Source: a virus. Taken from it: DNA of 23,641 nt. Position 1 is the stretch's first letter, and each line of letters starts with the position of its first letter. The notes under the pieces were generated by a model, which was given only the letters and a program-made list of their open reading frames with translations, was not told where the DNA came from and made no database searches. Both the position numbers and the translations under genes were made by a program. Positions 8,035 through 14,869 of the stretch are shown piece after piece. The stretch lies in the IMG/VR virus record IMGVR_UViG_3300042328_000232, positions 1-23,641 of that record. One strand, 5' to 3'.

Positions 8035-8332
8035 AGTAGCAAGAAAAAATGGTGCAGATACTGTAAATACAGGACATGGATGCGATTCTACAACAGTGAC
8101 CGATGTAGGTTCTAGTTCTGTATTTGTCAATGGTATAGGCGTTTGTAGGAAAGGTGACAGAATTAAAATACACACTATACCATCGGGTTCAAGTTGTGTA
8201 CCACATACTGCTGTAATTAATGTAGGTTCTAGTTCTGTATTTGTCAATGGTATTGCAATTGCCAGACTTGGTGATTCAGCTGATGCGGGTAATATTTCGT
8301 CGGGTTCAAATAATGTATTTGCAGGTGGGTGA
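8027..8332 (+). CDS. gp5.4: PAAR-repeat spike-tip protein (gp5.4-like)
   Basis: The 101-residue protein is a PAAR protein like T4 gp5.4 (97 residues), which sharpens the tip of the trimeric needle and binds one metal ion. It has the two-lobe layout of the family: 'VGSSSVFVNGIGVCRKGDRI' and a second 'VGSSSVFVNGIAIARLGDSA', each after a 'T.V.DVG'-like strand, and it ends 'SGSNNVFAGG'. Possible metal ligands are the His/Cys residues in 'TGHGCDS', 'IKIHT' and 'SSCVPHT'. The two lobes are identical over 34 bases of DNA. The ATG lies inside the last codons of the spike gene, which points to coupled and roughly matched synthesis of needle and tip. Confidence 0.93.
   Translation: MSKVARKNGADTVNTGHGCDSTTVTDVGSSSVFVNGIGVCRKGDRIKIHTIPSGSSCVPHTAVINVGSSSVFVNGIAIARLGDSADAGNISSGSNNVFAGG
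8103..8136 (+). repeat. 34-base direct repeat in PAAR gene, copy 1
   Basis: The sequence from 8103 to 8136 is identical to 8220-8253. The copies are 117 bases (39 codons) apart and in the same frame, and both encode VGSSSVFVNGI. Identity down to third codon positions suggests recent duplication or gene conversion between the two PAAR lobes. Confidence 0.9.
8220..8253 (+). repeat. 34-base direct repeat in PAAR gene, copy 2
   Basis: Second copy of the repeat at 8103-8136, with no mismatches. It encodes the second PAAR lobe. Confidence 0.9.
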
Positions 8333-8523
8333 TGGAAACAGATAACAATAAGTACTACTACAAACCAGTACCAGATGCACGAACTTACGAATTTGCTATG
8401 AAAAAAGCGACTTTTCTAACGGAAAACCTTTATGTGACGTTAACGACTGGTTACACATTTGAAGACTTAGTGGAAGAACTAATTCAGAAAGAAACAAATA
8501 ATAAGAGTTACATCAACCGCTAA
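8332..8523 (+). CDS. Small hypothetical protein at end of hub operon
   Basis: This 63-residue protein is not one I recognise. It begins 'METDNNKYYYKPVPDARTYE', is charged, and has a predicted helical C-terminal half rich in Glu and Leu ('FEDLVEELIQKETNN'). No signal peptide, membrane segment or metal motif is visible. I chose the ATG at 8332, whose A is the last base of the PAAR stop codon (TGATG); a GTG immediately upstream at 8329 would add one residue. It is the last gene of the hub operon and ends in a short hairpin, so it may be a small baseplate accessory or chaperone; that is a guess from position. Confidence 0.6.
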   Translation: METDNNKYYYKPVPDARTYEFAMKKATFLTENLYVTLTTGYTFEDLVEELIQKETNNKSYINR

Positions 8524-8533
8524 CACAGTTAGC
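8519..8533 (+). other. Short hairpin spanning the stop codon
   Basis: GCTAAC (8519-8524) and GTTAGC (8528-8533) can pair in a perfect six-base stem with the loop ACA; the stop codon TAA lies in the left arm. No run of T follows directly, so it is not a standard intrinsic terminator. It lies at the boundary between the hub block and the wedge block and might pause polymerase or protect the 3' end of the upstream message. Confidence 0.35.
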
Positions 8534-8584
8534 ATACCTTAGTTACAAAGAAAAGTAAAGGAGTTCGGTAAAATATTTTTATTA

Positions 8585-8592
8585 TATAAATA
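8585..8592 (+). promoter_or_regulatory. T4-type late promoter box TATAAATA
   Basis: A perfect TATAAATA lies in the 93-base gap before gp25, 24 bases upstream of its ATG. It is flanked by A/T-rich sequence typical of T4 late promoters. The box marks the start of a second late transcription unit for the baseplate wedge genes. The sequence ACTCCT just upstream of the ATG is not a usual ribosome site; the GGAG at about 8560 lies upstream of the box and is too far away. Confidence 0.75.
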
Positions 8593-8616
8593 ATAAAATA
8601 AAAGCAGATTACTCCT

Positions 8617-9009
8617 ATGGCAAGAAACACTAGACTCTTTTCAGACTTAGATTTGAACTTTACAGCACATCCTGTTACGGGCGATGTTGCTATGCGCTAC
8701 GATGAAAATGCAGTAAAGACGGCTGTCAAGAATCTAGTCCTGACTCAAAACTATGAAAGACCGTTTCATTCTGAGATTGGTTCGCCGATCCATGCCTTAC
8801 TATTCGATCTATCGTCGCCGCTGCTTGCATTCTCATTGAAGCGAGCCATTGTAGATTTGGTGAACAATTTTGAACCCAGAGTAAATCTTCAAGATGTCGA
8901 GGTCAGCGTATCTCAACCCAATAACTCGGTTTACGTGTCAATTTACTTTACTGTATTGAACACAATTAACCCAATAAAATTAGACCTTGTACTAGAGAGA
9001 TCCAGATAA
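8617..9009 (+). CDS. gp25: Baseplate wedge subunit gp25
   Basis: The 130-residue protein is nearly the length of T4 gp25 (132 residues) and carries the strongly conserved features of this sheath initiator family: 'LDLNFTAHPVTGDVAMRYDE', 'NLVLTQNYERPFHSEIGSPI', and the invariant 'EPR' (Glu86-Pro87-Arg88) in 'NFEPRVNL'. gp25 joins gp6 and gp53 in the inner wedge and provides the first handshake strands for the contractile sheath; related proteins (TssE, GPW) do the same in type VI secretion and other contractile tails. It is the first gene after the late promoter at 8585, and its TAA overlaps the gp6 ATG by one base. Confidence 0.96.
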   Translation: MARNTRLFSDLDLNFTAHPVTGDVAMRYDENAVKTAVKNLVLTQNYERPFHSEIGSPIHALLFDLSSPLLAFSLKRAIVDLVNNFEPRVNLQDVEVSVSQPNNSVYVSIYFTVLNTINPIKLDLVLERSR

Positions 9010-10832
9010 TGGCAAGCAAGAAAATAAATGTATCTGAATTAGATTTTGATAATATTAAACAGAATCTAAAAACCTTTCTACAAGGTCAAGAAACGTTTCA
9101 AGATTATAATTTTGAAGGTTCTGGTCTGTCGGTATTACTTGATATTTTAAGTTACAATACTCATTATAACAATTTGTATAATAACTTAGCAGTCAATGAA
9201 ATGTTTCTGGATTCTGCCAGAAAAAGAAACAGCGTTGTATCATTGGCTAAGATGTTGAATTACGCCCCAAAATCTGCCGCTTGTTCTAAAGCATTAATTA
9301 CTTTAACCGTAACTACGCCATCTGCTGGCCCAGCATATCTCGTTCTGCCGTCAATGACGCCGTTTACTACTATTATCAATGGTAGTTCATATACATTCTA
9401 TACCAAATCTTCTTATACTGCGGTTGGTTCGACTTCCTATACATTCAGCGACGTAGAAATTGTGGGTGGTACACCATTATCATTTAAATATACAGTAGCA
9501 GTAGGTTCTAAATTCATTATTCCTAACCAGAATGTTGATACGTCCACAATGAATGTAAGAATTCAAGAAAGCGAATCATCTTCTGTAGTGACTTCGTTTA
9601 ATTTAGCAGAGAATATCACTAAAATTAAATCGACCTCAAATGTATATTGGGTAAAAGAAATTGATAATGGTCTATATGAATTAACCTTCGGCGATGGTAT
9701 TATTGGCACTGCATTAACCAATGGTAATATCGTGCATATTGACTATATGATTTCTGATTTGGGTGCGTCCAATGATGCGAAAATATTCTCTTATAATGGT
9801 TCGCCTTTATTATCGGGTAATACTATTGTTGTAGCGACACAATCGCCTGCATCGGGTGGCGTTAGTGCCGAAGACATTGAATCAATTCGTTTTGTTGCAC
9901 CTAAGTTTTATTCTGCACAGAACAGAGCTGTCACAGCCGAAGATTATGAATCTATAATCTACGCTAATGTACCTTATGCAGAATCTGTTTCAGTTTGGGG
10001 GGGAGAAGATGCAGTCCCACCAATCTATGGGAAGATGTTTATCTGCGTAAAACCTTATAATGCGGATGTATTAACGCCATTACAAAAAACTGAATTATTA
10101 AGCACCGTTGTACATCCAAAAGCAGTGTTAACCATCACACCAGAAATAGTAGACCCAGAATATATCAATGTTGTTATAGATTCTACTGTTTATTATAATG
10201 AATTTGAAGCAATTAGAAGTGCGACTGATATTCAAACTATTGTTAAGGATGCAATTATCAATTATGATAATACTGAATTACAACGATTTGATAAAGTATT
10301 GCGTTATTCAAAATTGACTAAATTAATTGATGAATCAGAACCATCAATCATAAATAATATTACAACCGTTATATTAAAACGGTCGGTTGTGCCTAAATAT
10401 AATGTAACTGCAACTTATACCATTAATCTATTAAATCCAATTTATTCTTCCGGCGTTGCAGAAGATTCTGTATTAAGTTCTGGTTTTTATATTGCTGGTA
10501 ATACTAATCTGCATTATTTGGTTGATGATGGAGTCGGCGGTATTAATTTATTCTATATCTCAAGCAATCAAAGAGTTGTTACCAAATATAATATTGGTAC
10601 GGTCGATTATGCGAACGGTATTATTACGATTAATGGATTAAATATTACTTCAGTATATGGTAATAAATTTATATTTACTATTAAACCACAATCTAATGAC
10701 GTTGCATCTATTTTTACGCAGATTGTTAGAATTTCACAACCGGAAATAATCATTAATGTACTGCCCGATTCTTCCGCCAATGGCGATTTTCGTGGCGGCA
10801 CAAATTATAAATTTACATCGGCAAGAATTTAA
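9009..10832 (+). CDS. gp6: Baseplate wedge subunit gp6 (baseplate J-like)
   Basis: The 607-residue protein (T4 gp6 is 660) has the family start 'INVSELDFDNIKQNLKTFL' and then 'GSGLSVLLDILSYNTHYNN', which form the helical N-terminal part of the wedge core. 'ELTFGDGIIGTALTNGNIV' near residue 220 and the 'VTAEDYESIIYANVPYAESV' segment near residue 315 are the conserved baseplate-J elements. gp6 dimers join adjacent wedges into the inner ring and drive the hexagon-to-star change during contraction. The later part (residues about 470-607) is Asn/Ile-rich and ends in 'NGDFRGGTNYKFTSARI', the usual C-terminal pattern. Overlaps with gp25 and with the next gene (TAATG at both ends) suggest coupled translation. 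Confidence 0.95.
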   Translation: MASKKINVSELDFDNIKQNLKTFLQGQETFQDYNFEGSGLSVLLDILSYNTHYNNLYNNLAVNEMFLDSARKRNSVVSLAKMLNYAPKSAACSKALITLTVTTPSAGPAYLVLPSMTPFTTIINGSSYTFYTKSSYTAVGSTSYTFSDVEIVGGTPLSFKYTVAVGSKFIIPNQNVDTSTMNVRIQESESSSVVTSFNLAENITKIKSTSNVYWVKEIDNGLYELTFGDGIIGTALTNGNIVHIDYMISDLGASNDAKIFSYNGSPLLSGNTIVVATQSPASGGVSAEDIESIRFVAPKFYSAQNRAVTAEDYESIIYANVPYAESVSVWGGEDAVPPIYGKMFICVKPYNADVLTPLQKTELLSTVVHPKAVLTITPEIVDPEYINVVIDSTVYYNEFEAIRSATDIQTIVKDAIINYDNTELQRFDKVLRYSKLTKLIDESEPSIINNITTVILKRSVVPKYNVTATYTINLLNPIYSSGVAEDSVLSSGFYIAGNTNLHYLVDDGVGGINLFYISSNQRVVTKYNIGTVDYANGIITINGLNITSVYGNKFIFTIKPQSNDVASIFTQIVRISQPEIIINVLPDSSANGDFRGGTNYKFTSARI

Positions 10833-12841
10833 TGGACATCAGACCTAAAGTATCATCGCTGGTATCTGGTCAACTTCCCGCGTTTATACAGGAAGATTAT
10901 CAGACGTTTATTGCTTTCCTCGAAGCATATTATGAATACCTTGAAAGCGAATCGGTGGGCGAGTATAAATCACTACGAGATATCGATGATACATTAGATT
11001 CATTTGTTCAATATTTTAGACATGAATTGTCTAATTTTACTAATGCGCCATTAGTCGATGAACGATTCTTAATACAACATCTTAAAGAATACTATAGTTC
11101 AAAAGGTTCGGAAGCATCCTACCAATTTCTATTCAGAATATTATTTAATGCAGAGGTAGAACTCAAATATCCTAAAGAAAATATTCTTAGATCATCTGAC
11201 GGTAGATGGAATCAGGATACCAGTATTATTTTAAGCCAAGATGAAGGTGATATTTTTGACATCGTGGGTAATGGCGTAACGGTTACTACTGCCACGCAAT
11301 CATTTACTATATTTGCTACCAGAATCAAAGTACTGGGTAATAATTACGAAGTATTTCTTGATAAGTTTTACTATGGTACATTATCAATCGGTGACATTAT
11401 TACTTATGGCGATTTTGTTGGTACTGTACAACCTGCGGCAACTAAAGTTTCCATCATAAAAGCAGGTACTGGATTTAATATCGGTCAGACTTATAATATT
11501 GATTCTGATATTGGCACACCAACATTAATTAAAGTTACCAAGGTTGGTTCTAATGGTGAATTACTTGGAATACAAATAATCAAGTTCGGCACAGGTTATA
11601 CGAGTGATTTTTATTCCGCTTTGGTATCTGGATACGGCACAGCAGTTATCGATCCTACTAAACATTATTCTTATACTGGCGGATTCATTGATTCCGGTAG
11701 AATTACGCAACAGACCTATTTCTTGGATGGGTATACCGAAGAAGATTATACCGGCGAAGTATTAAAAACGTTTTACAATGATTATAGTGTACCAGCCGAT
11801 GGTTCTTATATGGATGATGCCAAGACTGCGATATTATCATTGCAGGTAGGATCGATTCAGAAATATCCTGGTTATTACACAGCCGTAAATGGATTCTTAT
11901 CCGATGATATGTATCTGGAGGATAATAGATTCTATCAAACGTTCTCCTACGTGATCAAGGTCAATCAATCAATTGATACCTATAGAACTATTATAAAATC
12001 ATTGATACACCCTGCTGGTCTGGCGTTATTCGGTGAGTATTCATTAACCAATGTATTCGATTTATCGGCATCCGTTGAATTATTGATTAGATACTTGTCT
12101 TTGGATTTACAAGAGGAAGTATTTACAGACGATAGTGAATTTTATTTACTGAATAAAGTATTTAATGATTTAATAACAACTTCCGAATCAGATACCTATT
12201 TACTGAATAAAGCATTAACAGAAACTATCGTTACAACTGAGTCAGATACTTATTCGTTGAGTAAACCATTAACAGATAGTTTTACATCGACTGAACTGTA
12301 CAGTTCATATGTAACTAAAGTATTATCAGATTCTATCACCAGTTCTGAATCGATTAGTTCTTTTCAAAGCAATAAATCATTAACCGAAACGGTGACCGTT
12401 GCTGCCGAAACCGAGGATTATTTCTTAGAAGATTATTTGGTTGATCCACAAGATTACGCTAATGAGGTTTCGGTTCTTCATACTTTTGATTTTACTAAAA
12501 ACTTAACGGATTCTGTTTCTATATCGGATGATATATCCGTAACTTCTCAATATGGTAGAAGTTTCAGCGATTCTGTGACAGGAAATGATTTAATTAATGT
12601 ATCGGCAGCGTCTACTATATCGGATTCTGCGGCTACTAATGACAATATACTTTATACTTTAATAAATAAAGTATTATCGGATTCTGCATCGATATCTGAA
12701 TTGTATGCGTCTTCGTTGAGTAAAGGATTGACCGATTCGGTAACGCCATCGGATTCTGGATCGATAACCATTTCTGGATATTTCCTTGAGGATTATGCAG
12801 TAGATTATGCGCCACTAACAACCGTTATAACAACATTTTAG
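10832..12841 (+). CDS. Baseplate wedge protein, gp7-like, with C-terminal repeat tail
   Basis: The 669-residue protein follows gp6 where T4 has gp7 (1032 residues). Its N-terminus 'FIQEDYQTFIAFLEAYYEYL' and 'VDERFLIQHLKEYYSSKGS' followed by 'YQFLFRILFNAEVELKYPKE' is a conserved block in T4-like phages of aquatic hosts and is likely to anchor to the wedge. A short GxGY-type segment ('IIKAGTGFNIGQTYNID' and 'IIKFGTGYTSDF', around residues 206-260) and a 'SLIHPAGLALFGEYSL' block (around 390) follow. From about residue 430 to the end the chain becomes a degenerate Ser/Thr-rich repeat with 'LTDS(V/I)T.S(D/E)S' units and two copies of 'YFLEDYxVD'. Calling it gp7 depends on position and the N-terminal block; the repeat tail is absent from T4 gp7 as I know it. 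Confidence 0.68.
   Translation: MDIRPKVSSLVSGQLPAFIQEDYQTFIAFLEAYYEYLESESVGEYKSLRDIDDTLDSFVQYFRHELSNFTNAPLVDERFLIQHLKEYYSSKGSEASYQFLFRILFNAEVELKYPKENILRSSDGRWNQDTSIILSQDEGDIFDIVGNGVTVTTATQSFTIFATRIKVLGNNYEVFLDKFYYGTLSIGDIITYGDFVGTVQPAATKVSIIKAGTGFNIGQTYNIDSDIGTPTLIKVTKVGSNGELLGIQIIKFGTGYTSDFYSALVSGYGTAVIDPTKHYSYTGGFIDSGRITQQTYFLDGYTEEDYTGEVLKTFYNDYSVPADGSYMDDAKTAILSLQVGSIQKYPGYYTAVNGFLSDDMYLEDNRFYQTFSYVIKVNQSIDTYRTIIKSLIHPAGLALFGEYSLTNVFDLSASVELLIRYLSLDLQEEVFTDDSEFYLLNKVFNDLITTSESDTYLLNKALTETIVTTESDTYSLSKPLTDSFTSTELYSSYVTKVLSDSITSSESISSFQSNKSLTETVTVAAETEDYFLEDYLVDPQDYANEVSVLHTFDFTKNLTDSVSISDDISVTSQYGRSFSDSVTGNDLINVSAASTISDSAATNDNILYTLINKVLSDSASISELYASSLSKGLTDSVTPSDSGSITISGYFLEDYAVDYAPLTTVITTF
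12130..12780 (+). repeat. Degenerate Ser/Thr-rich protein repeat region (gp7-like C-terminus)
   Basis: This stretch encodes about ten imperfect copies of a unit of roughly 18-30 residues with the core 'K.L(T/S)DS(V/I)T.S(E/D)S'. Examples are 'NKALTETIVTTESDTY', 'SKPLTDSFTSTELYSSY', 'TKVLSDSITSSESISSF' and 'SKGLTDSVTPSDSGSI'. At the DNA level the copies have drifted apart, so it is an old array. It is likely an extended fibrous or beta-strand spacer. Confidence 0.7.
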
Positions 12842-12850
12842 GAATTAACA

Positions 12851-13297
12851 ATGGAATTAAAAGAAAACATGGGCATTACTGGTGCTCTTACAATCGTAAA
12901 AACAAATCAAGAAGGTATTGTTACTGAAAAACTGCATGTACCAAATCTTGTTGTTACTGTGGGTAAAGATTGGATTGCTTCTCGTATGGCAAGTGCATCT
13001 GACAGTGTAATGAGTCACATGGGCGTTGGTGCAGGTACAACTTCACCAGTTGCGGGTAATACTACATTAGAATCTGCGTTAGGCGCAAACGTTGCATTGA
13101 CTTCAACCACTCCAAGCTCGAACACTGTCACTTATGTTGCTACATTTGGTGCTGGCGTTTCAACGGGTGCTATTACCGAAGCGGGCATCTTTAATGCATT
13201 ATCATCTGGTACTATGCTGTGTCGTACTGTATTTCCTGTCGTCAACAAAGCGGCTGGCGATTCAATTACTGTAAGTTGGACAGTTACACTTTCTTAA
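12851..13297 (+). CDS. Small virion structural protein between gp7-like and gp8
   Basis: The 148-residue protein has an N-terminal segment 'MGITGALTIVKTNQEGIVTE', a 'NLVVTVGKDWIASRM' helix, then 'HMGVGAGTTSPVAGNTTLES', 'TYVATFGAGVSTGAITEAGI' and a 'RTVFPVVNKAAGDSITVSW' C-terminus. This layout is a widespread small phage structural protein of unknown detailed role that I have seen near tail-fibre or collar genes; no enzyme motif is present. It is all-beta in appearance and Gly/Thr-rich. In T4, gene 7 is followed directly by gene 8, so this gene is an extra in the wedge operon. An AGGA ribosome site lies eight bases before the ATG, and gp8 starts one base after its stop. It may decorate the baseplate rim or a fibre (inference). 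Confidence 0.65.
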   Translation: MELKENMGITGALTIVKTNQEGIVTEKLHVPNLVVTVGKDWIASRMASASDSVMSHMGVGAGTTSPVAGNTTLESALGANVALTSTTPSSNTVTYVATFGAGVSTGAITEAGIFNALSSGTMLCRTVFPVVNKAAGDSITVSWTVTLS

Positions 13298-13298
13298 T

Positions 13299-14831
13299 AT
13301 GACTGCTACCATTAACCCAATCATTCATAATACTATCGCAGAATCAATTCTACATGATTTGATTACTAAGTCGTCCAAGTATTATTATTTTCTAGGTAAA
13401 ACACTCCCATACAATACTGGTGTGGAAGTTGTCGAAACTCCGACTAGCGATTACAAATATGAGTTATCAACTCGTAGGGAGATAATTGAACTAAAGCAAA
13501 TTACTGCAAGTGATGTTAGTTATGTTGTGCCTAGATACGATTGGGTTAGCGGGACTGTTTATAGCCAGTACGATGACATAATTGACATTTCAAGCACTCA
13601 GTTTTATGTCCTAACCGATGAATATAATATCTATAAATGTTTAGATAATAATTACGATTCTAGTTCTACCGTAAAACCAACAGGTACTGATACTGATCCA
13701 TTTAAAACTTCCGATGGTTATAAATGGAAATTTGTTATGTCGATGCCATTGTCATTAAGAAATAAATTCTTATCATTGGCTTATATGCCTGTTACTACTG
13801 CAATCAAATCGTCATTCTATAATAATGGCGGTATTGATTATGTTACCATTGAAAATGGTGGTAGCGGTTACGTTGATGGTGAAACTATTATTGTCGTGCA
13901 AAGTACAACAGGTATTAACGCAGAATTAACGCCTATCATAGAAGATGGGTCAATCGCAGGCGTTATTATTGAAAACGCTGGCGAAGGTTATACTTACGCG
14001 GATCTTACTGTCATGGGCGATTGTACGACCACAGCAATATTATTAGCATCAACGGGTCAAGGTAATATAGAAACAATTCAAGCAGATGTCGAATTGTTAG
14101 CAGTTTCTGGTGCTATTGATTGCATTAAAGTGATCAATAATGGTGCCAACTATGGATATGCCAGCGTCATAATCGACGGTGATGGAACCAATGCTTCTGC
14201 AGAAGCAGTTATTGATAATGGAGTTATCACTGGCATTAATATTATTGATAGAGGATATGGGTATACTTATGCTACTGTCACTATTAATGGGAATGGCGCG
14301 GGTGCTACTGCCCGTGCAATTATGTCACCAATTGGTGGACATGGTAAAGATGCCATAACAGAATTATATGCTAATACGCTTGTCTTTTTCAGCAATATCT
14401 CAACTGAAAAAAATCAAGGAATGACAGTTAGTAATGATTTTAGACAATTTGGTATCGTTAAAAATCCTAGAAAATATGGATTGACAGAATATTTCAACCA
14501 AAGACTAGGATCAACTTGTTATGTGTTGAATACGTCTAGCAACACTGTTTATTTTCCAACTGATTCAAATCTAATTGATAATGATGGTAAACGATTTAAA
14601 GTAATTGCGATTGATACAGCTAAAGTACTAGTGCAATCTTATGATAATGCTGTTCCAGTTTCGGGTAGCACTTTAACTAATACGGAAAATGGTCAAACGC
14701 TGATAATACAATCGACAGTTGATCCTACGGTTGATAAGTACAGCGGTAAAATACTATACATTGATAATAGGGCAGCATTCTTCCAGACTGAAGATCAATC
14801 AATTTCATTTCAAACCGTTATAAAGTTTTAA
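13299..14831 (+). CDS. gp8: Baseplate wedge subunit gp8 with inserted GxGY-repeat domain
   Basis: The 510-residue protein (T4 gp8 is 334) has the gp8 core: 'SSKYYYFLGKTLPY' near the start, 'YDDIIDISSTQFYVLTDEYN' and 'IYKCLDNNYDSSSTVKPTGT', followed by 'TSDGYKWKFVMSMPLSLRNKF' minus its last residue and 'FYNNGG'. gp8 forms a dimer that bridges gp7, gp10 and gp6 in each wedge. Residues about 178-345 are an inserted all-beta domain of repeats with 'NGGSGYVDG', 'NAGEGYTYADLTV', 'NNGANYGYASVIIDGDG' and 'DRGYGYTYATVTINGNG'; this accounts for the extra length. The core resumes at about residue 350 with 'LYANTLVFFSNIS' and 'FRQFGIVKNPRKYGL', which are typical of the C-terminal half. Translation is likely coupled to the preceding gene. 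Confidence 0.88.
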   Translation: MTATINPIIHNTIAESILHDLITKSSKYYYFLGKTLPYNTGVEVVETPTSDYKYELSTRREIIELKQITASDVSYVVPRYDWVSGTVYSQYDDIIDISSTQFYVLTDEYNIYKCLDNNYDSSSTVKPTGTDTDPFKTSDGYKWKFVMSMPLSLRNKFLSLAYMPVTTAIKSSFYNNGGIDYVTIENGGSGYVDGETIIVVQSTTGINAELTPIIEDGSIAGVIIENAGEGYTYADLTVMGDCTTTAILLASTGQGNIETIQADVELLAVSGAIDCIKVINNGANYGYASVIIDGDGTNASAEAVIDNGVITGINIIDRGYGYTYATVTINGNGAGATARAIMSPIGGHGKDAITELYANTLVFFSNISTEKNQGMTVSNDFRQFGIVKNPRKYGLTEYFNQRLGSTCYVLNTSSNTVYFPTDSNLIDNDGKRFKVIAIDTAKVLVQSYDNAVPVSGSTLTNTENGQTLIIQSTVDPTVDKYSGKILYIDNRAAFFQTEDQSISFQTVIKF

Positions 14832-14838
14832 ATAAATA
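14831..14838 (+). promoter_or_regulatory. Possible late promoter box (AATAAATA)
   Basis: AATAAATA lies just downstream of the gp8 stop, one mismatch from TATAAATA and 32 bases before the next ATG. A second one-mismatch form (TTTAAATA) overlaps it at 14827-14834. The gap has a TAGG ribosome site at 14857-14860. This may give an additional start for the peripheral genes, but the AT-rich context makes chance likely too. Confidence 0.35.
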
Positions 14839-14869
14839 GATAATACACGAATTTAATAGGATACACCCA

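Noticed and set aside
10960-10972. TATAAAT-like string inside the gp7-like gene
   Set aside because: Such strings occur by chance in AT-rich coding sequence; it is not placed upstream of any start codon and differs from the full octamer.
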